From assembly GCF_015832195.1 (NCBI RefSeq), contig NC_052017.1, forward strand, positions 13,964,790 through 14,028,789: a stretch of 64,000 nt of DNA, written 5' to 3'. The notes under the pieces were generated by a model. That model ran no database searches. It saw nothing but the letters and a program-made list of their open reading frames with translations, and was not told the DNA's origin. The DNA comes from Motacilla alba alba (Eukaryota > Chordata > Aves > Passeriformes > Motacillidae). Both the position numbers and the translations under genes were made by a program. Positions within the stretch are counted from its first letter, which is position 1; the number at the start of each line of letters is the position of its first letter. Below, piece after piece: positions 47,001 through 54,571 of the stretch.

Positions 47001-47443
47001 TTATGACCACCTTGCAGAAGCTGGGTTTTAAAATTATGTAAAAACCTTATGTTAAAAAAACTTATGATCTTCTCAGAATTTCCAATTCATTAAACAAAGT
47101 TCTCCCTAGGATCAGCTCTGAAAATTTTGCAATTCTTTATTCGATTTCAGGGTTTACGCCTCCATACCGTAGCACAGGTGAGGACTATGATGACAACATC
47201 TCCAGGAAGCCAGGCAATGTCCTGAAGACCCTAGATCCAATCCTCATCACCATCATAGCCATGAGTGCACTCGGGGTGCTTTTAGGAGCCATCTGTGGAG
47301 TTGTGCTGTACTGTGCCTGTTGGCACAATGGGATGTCGGAGAGGAACTTGTCTGCACTGGAGAATTATAACTTTGAACTGGTCGATGGTGTAAAACTGAA
47401 AAAAGATAAACTAAACACACAGAATTCATACTCAGAAGCATGA
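16911..47443 (+). CDS. NRP1: Neuropilin-1, 3' portion (exons 7-17, spliced)
   Basis: Neuropilin-1 is a single-pass cell-surface co-receptor for class 3 semaphorins (with plexins) and VEGF-A (with VEGFR2), acting in axon guidance and blood vessel growth. Eleven exons were assembled by eye: 16911-17066, 19760-19904, 21331-21662, 26143-26287, 29238-29342, 32313-32372, 39505-39636, 43413-43684, 44171-44264, 45846-45905 and 47151-47443. Every intron is GT-AG and all phases agree. The sum is 1794 nt (597 codons plus TGA), within one or two residues of the matching human part. Domain order is end of b1, b2, linker, MAM, acidic stalk, transmembrane helix, short tail ending SEA. The ending separates it from the paralogue NRP2, and the match extends over the whole length. 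The 5' exons (signal peptide, two CUB domains, first part of b1) lie upstream of the window. Exon numbers follow the human 17-exon model and are inferred. Confidence 0.97.
17067..19759 (+). other. NRP1: NRP1 intron 7
   Basis: A GTAAGT donor and an AAAG acceptor bound 2.7 kb of AT-rich sequence. It contains several short open frames on both strands, for example 110 codons on the - strand at 17590-17922, with no domain I recognise and no neuropilin similarity. No repeat family could be identified. The acceptor at 19758-19759 follows the short pyrimidine stretch tttttctttcc. Confidence 0.85.
19760..19904 (+). CDS. NRP1: NRP1 exon 8: end of b1 domain
   Basis: 145 nt, phase 0 in and phase 1 out. 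It runs from Val-Phe-Gln-Gly-Asn to Tyr-Gly-Cys-Lys-Ile-Thr and splits the following Asp codon. It contains the last strands of b1, with TRFVRIRP and RFEVYGCK. The Cys of YGCK should be the second cysteine of the disulfide that closes b1 (human Cys424). The donor is GTAGGT. The sequence from Asn-Ser-Asn-Pro-Thr-Asp to Phe-Ala-Lys-Pro differs most from mammals, as expected for a surface loop. A 146-codon open frame on the other strand (19328-19768) only brushes the 5' edge of the exon and is not considered a gene. Confidence 0.96.
19905..21330 (+). other. NRP1: NRP1 intron 8
   Basis: 1.4 kb of strongly AT-rich sequence between a GTAGGT donor and a good acceptor (tttttttctctgtag). The longest open frame is 167 codons on the - strand at 20901-21404, which runs into exon 9 antisense. 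Its composition is that of AT-rich intron and no domain is visible, so it is treated as chance. Nothing else was recognised. Confidence 0.85.
21331..21662 (+). CDS. NRP1: NRP1 exon 9: most of b2 domain
   Basis: 332 nt, phase 1 in and phase 0 out, the longest internal exon here. It completes the Asp codon split with exon 8 and starts Asp-Tyr-Pro-Cys-Ser-Gly, whose Cys opens the second F5/8C domain b2 (human Cys431). It continues through SDSQIT-like and DRNWIPENARL segments, the discoidin hallmark EWLQIDLGEEKIVRGI, and KIGYSNNGSDWKMIMD, and ends Lys-Lys-Ile-Lys. The Asn-Gly-Ser in this last segment is a sequon matching human Asn522. The b2 domain supports VEGF-A and heparin binding; the basic run near the end of the exon (KKKIK) fits a heparin-contacting surface, which is inference. 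The donor is GTAAGG. In unspliced transcript the frame runs on only 10 codons past the donor before TGA. Confidence 0.97.
21663..26142 (+). other. NRP1: NRP1 intron 9
   Basis: 4.5 kb between a GTAAGG donor and a CAG acceptor. It holds a perfect 13-bp inverted repeat at 23762-23793, a small CpG cluster near 23096-23112 with a GCGCGC core, and scattered poly-T runs. Open frames such as 22098-22508 on the - strand (136 codons) carry no recognisable domain. A stretch near 22074-22100 looks faintly like a CR1 tail but is too diverged to call. Confidence 0.8.
23762..23793. repeat. Perfect 13-bp inverted repeat (hairpin)
   Basis: Arms CCTTTGAGTGCTT (23762-23774) and AAGCACTCAAAGG (23781-23793) are exact reverse complements around a 6-nt loop TAGCTC. 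Base pairing stops on both sides of the arms. On RNA from either strand this would fold as a short stem-loop. It is shorter than a normal microRNA precursor and the flanks do not extend the stem. Confidence 0.9.
26143..26287 (+). CDS. NRP1: NRP1 exon 10: end of b2 domain
   Basis: 145 nt, phase 0 in and phase 1 out, from Thr-Phe-Glu-Gly-Asn to Leu-Gly-Cys-Glu-Leu-Glu. It encodes the last strands of b2, including NYDTPELRTF, TRFIRVYPERATHGG and GLRMELLGCE. The Cys near the end closes the b2 disulfide (human Cys583). The acceptor is the CAG at 26140-26142 and the donor is GTAATT, which lacks the usual +5 G. Exons 8 and 10 have the same length and phase and hold equivalent pieces of b1 and b2, fitting the known internal duplication of the b domains. 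GC at third positions is higher in the second half than in neighbouring exons. Confidence 0.97.
26288..29237 (+). other. NRP1: NRP1 intron 10
   Basis: 2.9 kb. It contains a local cluster of tandem duplications at 29035-29134 about 100 bp before the next exon, and a nearby imperfect direct and inverted repeat at about 27284-27336 built on cttagttcc and gcagga or cctgtggg. No gene was recognised; the open frames at 27229-27525 and 26341-26634 have no domain. The acceptor at 29235-29237 follows the T-rich stretch gattttgttt. Confidence 0.83.
29035..29134. repeat. Cluster of two tandem duplications, 28-29 bp period
   Basis: ccattccaaagaagtac occurs at 29035-29051 and exactly again at 29064-29080. 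A second unit of about 27 bp then starts at 29080 and repeats at 29108 with two changes (core acctgcaaag, then agagttgct). The two pairs have nearly the same period and adjoin each other, about 100 bp before exon 11. Confidence 0.88.
29238..29342 (+). CDS. NRP1: NRP1 exon 11: b2-MAM linker with Ser-Gly GAG site
   Basis: 105 nt, phase 1 in and phase 1 out. It encodes Ala-Pro-Thr-Ala-Val-Pro through DECDDDQANCHSGTGDDYQL to Thr. In human NRP1 the Ser of the HSG motif (Ser612) carries heparan or chondroitin sulfate, which raises VEGF binding. That Ser-Gly and the acidic residues around it, which favour xylosylation, are kept here. The first part (PTVSEGKPV) is less conserved. The donor is GTGCAG, a poor match to consensus at +3 to +5. 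Read-through into intron 11 stays open for 20 codons and stops at 29402-29404. In mammals a soluble form (s11NRP1) arises at this same place. Confidence 0.96.
30176..30181 (+). promoter_or_regulatory. Candidate intronic poly(A) signal in intron 11
   Basis: An AATAAA hexamer followed directly by tgtttattg, about 835 bp beyond the weak donor of exon 11. If used, it would end a transcript that reads through exon 11 and would encode a soluble, MAM-less receptor. AATAAA is common by chance in AT-rich introns, so this rests on position only. Confidence 0.25.
30573..30592. repeat. (TTTA)n microsatellite
   Basis: About five tetranucleotide units in intron 11. Simple sequence repeat. Confidence 0.85.
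31256..31312. other. Tight CpG cluster in intron 11
   Basis: Eight CpG in under 60 bp, around the core cacgcgcgctctcgcaggcg, in otherwise CpG-poor intron. It is too short to count as a CpG island. Function is unknown. Confidence 0.5.
32313..32372 (+). CDS. NRP1: NRP1 exon 12: linker before MAM domain
   Basis: 60 nt, phase 1 in and phase 1 out, encoding GGTTVLNTEKPTVIDNTLQP-like linker residues between the b2 and MAM domains (human equivalent about 621-641). It is a 20-codon cassette whose loss would keep the frame. The donor is GT followed by eleven A, without the +5 G. Reading on past it gives a tail of about 29 residues rich in Lys and ending Cys-Ser-Thr-Ser before TGA at 32459-32461. Human s12NRP1 is made by failing to splice this same intron, but there the added tail is only three residues, so this longer tail would be lineage-specific. 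Confidence 0.95.
32401..32406 (+). promoter_or_regulatory. Candidate poly(A) signal just inside intron 12
   Basis: An AATAAA hexamer 29 bp after the exon 12 donor, inside the read-through open frame that ends at 32461. Cleavage 10-30 nt downstream would fall before that stop, so this copy alone would give a transcript lacking a stop codon; a later signal is more likely for any soluble form. Listed for position only. Confidence 0.2.
35071..35084 (+). repeat. Poly-T run (T14)
   Basis: Fourteen T in intron 12, no adjoining retrocopy recognised. Confidence 0.88.
35440..35578. mobile_element. Palindromic MITE-like element, old and diverged
   Basis: A 139-bp stretch begins GGTCTGATT (35440-35448) and ends AATCAGACC (35570-35578), exact reverse complements. 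Just inside, ATTTATGCTGG (35452-35462) pairs with CCAGCATAAAT (35539-35549), again exact. The layout of long imperfect terminal inverted repeats starting GGYCTGATT resembles ancient non-autonomous DNA transposon copies found across turtles, crocodilians and birds. The middle is diverged and AT-rich and I see no clear target-site duplication. The family name is not assigned. Confidence 0.6.
39505..39636 (+). CDS. NRP1: NRP1 exon 13: start of MAM domain
   Basis: 132 nt, phase 1 in and phase 1 out, encoding Glu-Pro-Pro-Leu-Tyr-Asn-Cys to Ile-Gln-Asp-His-Ser. This opens the MAM domain with its first cysteines (NCGFGWGSQKTLCHWEHDN). The MAM domain helps neuropilin dimerise and sets its distance from the membrane; it does not bind the ligands. 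TSKTGPIQDH is nearly invariant in the family. The PLYNCGF segment is shorter and different from the human one. The donor is GTAATC, without the +5 G. Confidence 0.96.
41441..41455 (+). repeat. Poly-G run (G15)
   Basis: Fifteen consecutive G between gtagaaagac and aagtcta, followed 7 bases later by a T run. Long pure G runs are rare in vertebrate DNA, are unstable in length, and may form G-quadruplex. The exact length may also be a sequencing or assembly artefact. Confidence 0.9.
42821..43234 (-). mobile_element. CR1 LINE 3' end fragment
   Basis: CR1 is the main non-LTR retrotransposon of birds and other sauropsids. Read on the - strand this is its 3' end; on the + strand it appears as the reverse complement: catagaataacagaattt at the tail, then the ttcaacctccctgcagtga stretch, a ttcttccttatatctagt stretch, caataaggtcttcccagagc, ctgaataaccccaactctca and gaggtgctccagcccttgat. 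The copy is 5'-truncated, as most CR1 copies are, keeps about 410 bp, and has many substitutions, so it is old. No reverse transcriptase coding is retained. The edges are accurate to perhaps 20 bp. Confidence 0.9.
43413..43684 (+). CDS. NRP1: NRP1 exon 14: core of MAM domain
   Basis: 272 nt, phase 1 in and phase 0 out, from Gly-Asp-Gly-Asn-Phe-Ile-Tyr to Lys-His-Tyr-Gln. It holds the central MAM strands: SQADESQKGKVARLLSP, the CMTFWYHMSG segment with its conserved Cys and aromatic residues, GTLRIKLRYQKPDEYDQ, and YWKEGRVLLHKS. The frame chooses the second AG of CAGTAG as acceptor. The donor is GTGAGC. Base use is unlike the other exons: about 14 CpG between 43470 and 43620 and mostly G or C at third positions, while neighbouring exons are AT-rich. 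Confidence 0.97.
43685..44170 (+). other. NRP1: NRP1 intron 14
   Basis: A short intron of 486 bp, AT-rich, GTGAGC donor and gtttttccag acceptor. Nothing else was recognised in it. Confidence 0.88.
44171..44264 (+). CDS. NRP1: NRP1 exon 15: end of MAM domain
   Basis: 94 nt, phase 0 in and phase 1 out, from Val-Val-Ile-Glu-Gly-Glu to Gln-Glu-Asp-Cys-Arg. It contains the GEIGKGTGGIAVDDI segment, the typical last strands of MAM domains, and the closing Cys of QEDC. The donor is GTAAGT. Past this point the extracellular stalk begins. If exon 16 is skipped, the A left by this exon joins GG of exon 17 to make AGG, Arg. Confidence 0.96.
44265..45845 (+). other. NRP1: NRP1 intron 15
   Basis: 1.6 kb. 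It contains a 10-bp palindrome ACCACGTGGT at 45201-45210 that includes a CACGTG E-box, and a 7-bp hairpin at 45301-45320. Overlapping open frames on both strands near 45170-45484 have no domain. The acceptor (gcttcattag) is weak in pyrimidines, consistent with variable use of exon 16. Confidence 0.84.
45846..45905 (+). CDS. NRP1: NRP1 exon 16: acidic juxtamembrane cassette
   Basis: 60 nt, phase 1 in and phase 1 out. It encodes Lys-Ser-Thr-Asp-Val-Glu-Asn through EIDEEEDPESNQT, about half Asp or Glu. This is the stalk between the MAM domain and the membrane, the least conserved part of neuropilins. Human exon 16 is shorter (17 residues by memory) and different in sequence; a human isoform that skips it with Arg at the join is known. 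Here Asn-Gln-Thr forms an N-glycosylation sequon close to the membrane. The acceptor is CATTAG and the donor GTAAAA, both weak. Its placement rests on frame agreement with exons 15 and 17 more than on sequence identity. Confidence 0.9.
45906..47150 (+). other. NRP1: NRP1 intron 16
   Basis: 1.2 kb, strongly AT-rich, with GTAAAA donor and tcgatttcag acceptor. An open frame at 46535-46783 (82 codons) has no recognisable domain. Nothing else was recognised. Confidence 0.85.
47151..47443 (+). CDS. NRP1: NRP1 exon 17: stalk, transmembrane helix and cytoplasmic tail
   Basis: 293 nt of coding sequence, phase 1 in, ending in TGA at 47441-47443. It starts Gly-Phe-Thr-Pro-Pro-Tyr-Arg and carries an Asn-Ile-Ser sequon (DDNISRKPG). 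The membrane helix runs from about ILITIIAMSALGV to VVLYCACW and contains GVLLGAICG, the GxxxGxxxG pattern that drives neuropilin dimerisation and pairing with plexins. The tail is about 44 residues and includes SERNLSALENYNFELVDGV. It ends Asn-Ser-Tyr-Ser-Glu-Ala; the SEA end binds the PDZ domain of GIPC1 (synectin), which links the receptor to myosin VI-driven endocytosis. Near-identity to mammals in this exon is the strongest single proof of gene identity. Confidence 0.99.
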
Positions 47444-48465
47444 AGGCGTAAAGCAACTGGAGAAGCCAGAGAATCGGGATGGAAGGACATAGCTCGGTCG
47501 TGCTGGGGAACTGTTGATCTTTTACTGTACAGGCTGAAAAGTGCATTGATGACACTGAGCCAAGCTTTTCTCAGGAGCTTCAATGAGTGTGTAACCGATG
47601 AACATGGACAACAATCTGTGTTAACAACCTGAATCATGTACAGTCTGCTTTTTCTGTTGGTTTTATTTGAAATAATCGAATGCTGGTGTTGAGACCAAGT
47701 ATGATTGACTTATAGTTCATTTTGTCTTTCTTTCTTTCCCTCTCTTTTGTTTTCCGTTAATGGATAATTTTGTTTCTACTGTGCAAAATCCAAGATGCTG
47801 TCACAAAATGTATTCAGTGGGGTCCTTTGGATGGACATGCTGTCTGTAGCTCAGTGCCCAGAAAATATTGGAGTAACAGCAATTTAGTGGACTTCTGCAC
47901 CTGTATTTGTGTATAATTGCTCGTGTTGTGCATAGGCAAAGAAGGGTTAGGATGTTTTTGAAAGTACTGCTGCATCAGTACCGATATAGCGTGTCAGCTC
48001 TGTTTACGAAGCAATACTGTCAAATTTTATTGATGTTTTTCAGTGTTGTACTAAATTTTGTGCTTGTGAACTCCATAAAAGAGTATGTGCCATCATCAGA
48101 CACAACTGGTAACCAAGTGTGCTGCCTAAAAACTAAACAAAAAAAGTCCTTGGCACTGGCTAGTGTATGTCCTCTCAAGTGCCTTTTTGTTTGTACTGCT
48201 TCTCATTGTGTTACCATTAACTCCAGCTTCTCTGCAGTTACGCCCTTGTCTTTAATCATATTCTGATGGCTCACTGACTAAAAGAAAAGTATATTTTAGT
48301 GTAAGAAAACAGCCTCAGCCAAGGCAAGGGCTAATCAGATTTGACAACCTGGCTTGATTGTTCTGCTTTCTGTATTTCAACTTCATGTCTCTTGACCCTT
48401 TTGTATAAAGCTGCAATATCCCCTTTTATTGTTCTTTCATATAGAATGTATTTTCAAATGTAAAA

Positions 48466-48501
48466 TCTCTCTCCCTTTCTCTTCTCTTTCTCTCTCTCTT
48501 T
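48466..48501 (+). repeat. Pyrimidine (CT)-rich tract in 3' UTR
   Basis: 36 consecutive C or T bases, partly (TC)n, inside the NRP1 3' UTR. On RNA such a tract could bind PTB or other pyrimidine-tract proteins. It may also simply be a low-complexity run. Confidence 0.8.
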
Positions 48502-49460
48502 GTCTCTCTGAGTAGGTTTCATAAGCATTTGCCATTGCCAAGGAAAGAAAACTTCAGCTTTAACTTGCTGGTAATGGCAAAGGATTTTATTAGAGTTTGT
48601 GTTAAAAAATAAGGGAAAATTCTTAACTTTATCCTCCAAAGTCGAACTTTGGGTTTCTTCTTAACAGCATAAAGTGACAGTATCTTTTTTCCTGATGTCA
48701 TGAAATGTGTCTTTTATCCTGAACAGCTTGCCTGTTAATTACACTGGGGAAAATGCTTCCCTTACAGAAAAGATTGCCTTTAAAACGAGAAACTTTCCTC
48801 CTCTTGCCCCTACCTGAACTCAGAGTTCTGTTCTCTCAGTAACCTATTTTCATGCTAATCAATGCTAATTGGGCTTAGGAGTGTGTACTGAGGGCAGAAT
48901 GAAATCCCACAATGTATGTAGGGTATGTTCTTACCATCATGTTATATCCAAGTGGCATTTCATACCAGGAGGTTTCTGTTTGACCACAAGTGCAGGCAGT
49001 GACCAATGCAGTGAACTGAGTACTCTAAGCCGTCAGGAAAATGTGCTTGACAATGATGGGGCAATTTTTTTAATATTTTAGGGCAAATACTATTGGTCAA
49101 ATAATATTCAACAGCCTATGCAGCTGGTCCAACAGGGTAAAAAGAAACAAGAGCATGTTTCCCACAGGAGTCCATGCAAGGCAGTGAGAGCAGAGGGGTC
49201 ATTCCCTTCCTGCAGATGCAAGGGGAGCCCCTGGGTTTCTGCAGTGACCTGCACACAGCACAGCCATAACTGGGGGGGAGCATCAGCCTTCCCCTGGGTA
49301 TCCACCAACCAGCAGAGAAAAACAGTGCACACATGGGGAAAGGAACATCCTACCAAGTGCTGAACTCATGTTTTTCCTCATTGAAATTCCTGAGTAGAGT
49401 TAGGGAAGTGACTGGGACTTTCTGAGTTAGTCTTTTCCAAAATTGCTTTTGTAGAAGAGC

Positions 49461-49466
49461 AATAAA
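49461..49466 (+). promoter_or_regulatory. NRP1: Candidate proximal poly(A) signal of NRP1
   Basis: AATAAA in the context agagcaataaaatatcctg, about 2.0 kb after the stop codon. Canonical hexamer in the right strand and place; use is not proven. Confidence 0.4.
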
Positions 49467-50400
49467 ATATCCTGTACAGGATTAGGATTAAAGAAGGGCT
49501 AATTCAGCCTTGAATTACTTAGAGCAAAAGAATCCACCCCTATCTATACACCAAATACTTTGAAGTGTATAATTTCACTAGTATGAACTATAAAATAGAA
49601 AAATATGTAGAAAATCCACTAGTAACCCAGAAATGGAAGAGGAAGGAGGGAGACAGTAGGTGAAAATGAGGTTTGAAGTCAAAAATATTTTAAAGGAAGA
49701 CCCAATAGGAAGAAAGCATGGAGAGTTGCTACTTTGGAGGAGTCCTAAAGGCAAAGACTATCACGAAAACCCAAAACACCCACTTCAGGTCCCCAAACCT
49801 TGGATTGATGGAAGAGCTACCTCCCCAGCCTCTCAACCTTGGGTCCTCCAAAGGGTGAGACAGTGCATCTAAGGCCTGAAAGTTTTGCCTAAAAGTCATG
49901 AGTCCATGAGATGTCCCAAGGGACAGACTCACTTTGTCAGAGGTAGAATTTTCATTGGTTTCTAACACTGTAATTTGACCATAATGGCATTGCAGCAGCT
50001 AGTTAATTAACCCAAAGAAGAAAAGGATTTTTCAAAACTATTTTCAGCAGACCACCACTGTGTGAGTCAGGAATTAAGGGTCTATTCTCCTTAGCTGAAA
50101 AAATTTCTAGTCCACTAACTTGACTAAGAGTTACATGCTTATATTGCCTTGAAGAGAAAATCCCACTGGGGAGCCCAAGCCCAAAATCTTTTGAAATATT
50201 CCCACTGATTTCAATAGATTCGAACCAGCTTTGGGTCTTGATCTATTTGAACAGAAAAGCTGGTATTTGGTGGGTTTTTTCCTTCTTTTAACATACTGAG
50301 AATAGTGAACATAAAAAAATTATCTCCTTTGTGGTCTTCAGACATTAATATGATAATGAGGATCTAGCACTGAAGATTTGATTTCTCTGAAGGTAATAGA

Positions 50401-50406
50401 AATAAA
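50401..50406 (+). promoter_or_regulatory. NRP1: Candidate middle poly(A) signal of NRP1
   Basis: AATAAA followed by gttgcccttcag, about 3.0 kb after the stop codon, just before the most AT-rich part of the UTR. Use is not proven. Confidence 0.3.
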
Positions 50407-50888
50407 GTTGCCCTTCAGTAAAGGAAAAATGATACTGCAACTTTACATTGAAAAGTATCTTGCACTGATAAATATATTTAAAAAATTATATGTTTATAAA
50501 GTTATTAATTTGTAAAGGCAGTGTTACAAAATGTTCAGTTTATATTGTTTTAGATTGTTTCATAATTTTTAAAGTGTAAAATAACATATTTTTTTCTTTA
50601 TTGAAAAACTATAAAAATCTTCTGTAGTAAAATGATTTCATTTTACTGGTATATTATTGCTTCATGTTTTGTACCATCATGAAACTTTGTGCAAATTTTT
50701 TTTACAGAAATTTTTATTTTCTATGACAATATGACACTTGTAAATTGTTGATTCAAAATGAACAGCGAAGCCTTAACTTTAAATGACATTTGTATTCTCA
50801 GACACTGAGTAGCATAAAAAAACACATAGAACTGAACTGTAACTTAAATTTCCAAACTATGACTACTACATTCCAAAGAAACAGTTGA

Positions 50889-50894
50889 ATTAAA
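50889..50894 (+). promoter_or_regulatory. NRP1: Candidate distal poly(A) signal (ATTAAA) of NRP1
   Basis: ATTAAA, the commonest variant hexamer, at the end of the AT-rich block that looks conserved. A second ATTAAA lies at 50954-50959, followed by a T/G-rich stretch (ggatggttttattta). Either could end the long transcript. Confidence 0.4.
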
Positions 50895-51200
50895 CATTTT
50901 CATAAAATATCCCATAGCTGATGTATTTTATTATACTAAAATGGATTGGTATTATTAAATGGATGGTTTTATTTAGCATCTTGCAACAAGCAGTGTTTCA
51001 ATCACAATTGTATTTGTTAGTAGGCAGCCCCAACAGACACTTTGCTGGGTTTGTTCATTGTTTAGGATAGAGGCATTCACCTTTGCCTGACCCATTCTCT
51101 TTCCTTGCTGGAAGACACTCCCACAACCTGCTTTTTGGCCAAACAGCTGGGATTTAGGGGACAGATTTGCCACCACTGCCCCTTGCCATGGGCTGCCCAA

Positions 51201-51225
51201 TGTAACACCCTGTGCAGGTGTTACA
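51201..51225. repeat. Perfect 9-bp inverted repeat
   Basis: TGTAACACC (51201-51209) and GGTGTTACA (51217-51225) are exact reverse complements around CTGTGCA. It sits a few hundred bases after the likely end of NRP1. Confidence 0.8.
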
Positions 51226-52496
51226 CCCCCTTTGGGCAGGGGTGAGATTTACTGCCACGTACTGCCCTTTTTTGATGTGTTACTCCAAGTCTCTGCTCCT
51301 GTGGTAAGGTTTGCACCAATAAGCTCCCTGCAAATTTCCAGGGGAGTCATCAGGACTTACTCAACCATGGCCAAATTTCCCAAGGCAGAGCACAAGCTGA
51401 TGATTGGAGCAAATGCAGCCAGGGTGGCCTATTGGGCATGGTTTAGCATCAGCTGGGTGCCAAACTCACCTCTGGAACACATGGTCATGTGCAGAGAGAC
51501 CTTGACAAAGCTCGCATCCAGATCAGAAGCTTTAGATTCAACATTTCCTGCTTTATGCAATACTTAGGTATTTTGTTTCCTTTAAATACTCAGCACTCTG
51601 CACGTTAAAGTTTGACAAATCTTTTCTTTACATTGCACACATGAACAAAGCACAGACTGTCAGTATGTCATTAGGTGCAGTATAAACATTTTACTTCAGC
51701 TACTTTACTACTCATGGGGAAAATACCGTACTTATTACCATACACTTGATCATTGTTAACACGTGAAAAGAATGTGTTGAATCTTGTCTCCTCAAGGGAG
51801 CAGCGCTGTGTGTACCTGTTTAAAACATGAGATGGAATTCCAGCAAGCACCTGAGCAAAATCCCTGCTCAGAGTAGCGATTACTCCCAAAATGTGGTTGT
51901 GAAAGTTGCTGTCCATAGAACCACTACACCCAAATTCATTAGGGGGGTACTTCATGGCACTCTGTTTTCCACCTGTGATAACCAGCCAAAATTAATGGCA
52001 GTGGAATTGATCAGTGAAAAAGGGAAATCTATAAAGTGAATCTGTTGAGGATGAAGCTCAAGAAAGAGAGACAAGTATTTAAAGTTAAGAAAATTCTCTT
52101 CCTTTCATTCAGGGATTTGCCTAGAAGCTTACAAGTGCTTGGCACTAAACCTTCAGATTTCCACACTAAATGGGCTGCATAAAGCAAGAACAAAAATGCT
52201 GTAATGCGATCTGAATTACTTTTCAGAATATCACTTGTAAACTTGAAGAAAAAGAGCAGATGGAAATAACAGATGGGTCAGCTACAGACAAACAGTGCCA
52301 GAAGTGCACATCTTTGAGGGTCATGGTCTGTAAGAGGGTCTTTGGCAGGTGGTAAAGGCAAAGTCCTTTATTATTTCTCCAATCAAATGTAACACTCCAC
52401 ATCCAGCAGCCACATAGCCAGTCCTATTTCCTTCCTTTTTGGCAGGACATAAAATTGCACAGCTAAAGGCAGATGCAGAGGAGGGTGGGGGCAGTG

Positions 52497-52532
52497 GTGT
52501 AAGTTTGTGTGAGTAGTGTAAGTTTGTGTGAG
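52497..52532. repeat. Tandem duplication, 19-bp period
   Basis: gtgtaagtttgtgtgag occurs at 52497-52513 and exactly again at 52516-52532. Confidence 0.88.
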
Positions 52533-53003
52533 GCCCATGAGCAGCATGGAAATGATAGCAGTGCCCACCTGTGCCACCCGCCCTCCAGAGGGAAGCTGCC
52601 AGTCCTGGTGGAGAAGAAGCCCCTCCAGGCTCAGAACCTACCTTTCATGAGGCATGTGAAGACCTGACAGGTGTGAGATAATACAGCCATAATTTTGACC
52701 CTCACAAGTCTTTTCATATGTACAATTAGTCCGTACCTAAGTCAATTCTTCTAAGCCGCTTTGCCAAAGTCAAATGTCAAATTTGGGTTGGATTTTCAGA
52801 TTGTAGCATCTGGACATTTCATCCCTTCCCATTCCTTGATTGTCCTGTCCTTTGCAATACATTATGCCTAACAGCATACTGGTTTAAGCAACATTAATTT
52901 ATTAGAGCTTTAATTACCTATTTTATATCATTTTATCCCTCAAGTCACCCATAACCACAATTTTCTCTACAAATGTCTGTTAAATTATAACAAAGTATGT
53001 CTG

Positions 53004-53038
53004 ATTTTTTTCTTTTCTTTTTCTTTTTTTTTTTTTTT
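53004..53038 (+). repeat. T-rich pyrimidine tract
   Basis: 35 bases of T with a few C, ending in about 15 T before gccatggg. It could be the reverse-strand tail of an old retrocopy, but the sequence next to it (53039-53190) matches no gene or repeat I know. Confidence 0.8.
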
Positions 53039-53665
53039 GCCATGGGATATGTTGTATGGCTGTTTTATTGGCTGATTAGTCCCCCTGTAGTCCCTAATTG
53101 CTTTTCCATAGTAGGTCAGTTCTCTATATACATTTCTATTCTCATAACTACACACAATCAAGCTCTAATCTTATCACCTCAGGACTGATGGTGTCTCAAC
53201 GTTTATAACCGAAAATCTCATTAAAAAATCTTCTGGCATTTTTCACAGATGGATGGAGTCTTATCACGTGTCCAAACCTAATTCCATCTTCAATAATCAT
53301 ATTCTCCTATTTAAATTTACGTTGTTTTTACTCATCTCTCAGACATTTGATTCATGTCCCTGTCCTCGTACTGCATCACCATGCACCATGCACTGTATTT
53401 TATTACAGATGGTTGTGTTTCCATAATGGGTGAGGTGGATCTGAATTGAAAAAGGAATTGCAATCTTACTGAAGCACAGTTGGTACCAGAGAGAGAAGTC
53501 TGGTGTTTCTCTCAAGTGTAGAAGGTAAGGACAAGTTTTGGCAGGGTTTGCCAGGTGCTGCCATCACAAAGACTGAGGGATTCAATGTTGAGAGTCTGGA
53601 GGATAAAGAGCTTGCCTGAAGAAACAAGTACTTCTGGTGACAGGAGCTGCTAAGAGAATTACCAA

Positions 53666-53699
53666 GAAACTCCCTTCATTTTGAAACTCCCTTCACTTT
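53666..53699. repeat. Tandem duplication, 17-bp unit
   Basis: gaaactcccttcatttt (53666-53682) is followed at once by a copy differing by one base (53683-53699). Confidence 0.88.
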
Positions 53700-54526
53700 C
53701 CCTGGTAGAATAAAAAAACCAACCTCACAATTCTAAAAAAAAAAAAAATCTGCAAAATAAAAATGTCTCTGGCATTTGCCAGACACTTTTTAAATCCACA
53801 GGCATGGAAGAAGGGAGTCGGGGTACCAAACCATCTGTTCGCTGAACCTAAGTGGCAGATTACTTAACTCAGAGAGGCAAGAGGTGGGGATGTGGCTTTG
53901 AAGATTCAGGTGGCATCTCAGGACTGTAACTCTGGCATTCTTCATGCATCATTTTCATCTTGAAATCTTTTCACCTTTATTCCCTATCCTCTGCAACATG
54001 TTGGTTTATGCCACTTGTTTCAAACTAAATTGCCTGGGCTGAACTACCGTCCTGTGTGGTCTTCTACTATCAATATATTTTTCTGTAGTGCAATTTATGC
54101 TTCCTTCACTGCTCAAATACTTTTATAACATTTCCCTATGTATTACTGAGGAATGAATAGCATGATATAAGCCACCCAATGCCACACTACCCTGTGTCAG
54201 AAGAGAGAAGAACTGACTTTGTCCAACACCTCCTCTTCCACATCCCTGCCAGGGATGAGTACTCCATGTCAGAGACTCAGACACTACATCTTTAATAAAT
54301 AATCTACCTTTCAGGGAGCCTCAATGCTTTCAACATCATGCCTGATATCTTTGCATTAATTAAATATTTATATCAATAGTCTTACTAAATATTTACTTAC
54401 TAACTTTATAGCTGTGAGCATACCAGACTGGGTCAGTGGGTCGCACTCATTTTGCCTTTTGAGACTAGTAAGTAGACCACAGTGTTTCATCTTTCTCTAC
54501 TTTTAACCTGCTAGTCTATGTTTCTC

Positions 54527-54540
54527 ATAGCTCTATTATC

Positions 54541-54571
<31 letters not shown>

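Larger units (their letters stand above)
47444..50960 (+). other. NRP1: NRP1 3' UTR (end uncertain)
   Basis: About 3.5 kb after the stop with no other gene. It contains a 36-nt pure pyrimidine tract at 48466-48501 and becomes very AT-rich from about 50240. The block from about 50450 to 50960 looks like the strongly conserved distal part of vertebrate NRP1 3' UTRs as I remember them, which is why the UTR is extended this far. Candidate poly(A) signals are AATAAA at 49461 and 50401 and ATTAAA at 50889 and 50954. Use of early and late signals would give UTRs of about 2.0 and 3.5 kb. Confidence 0.65.

Noticed and set aside
53039..53190. Possible retrocopy on the - strand next to the T-rich tract
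   Set aside because: Sequence matches no gene or repeat I know and has no target duplication.
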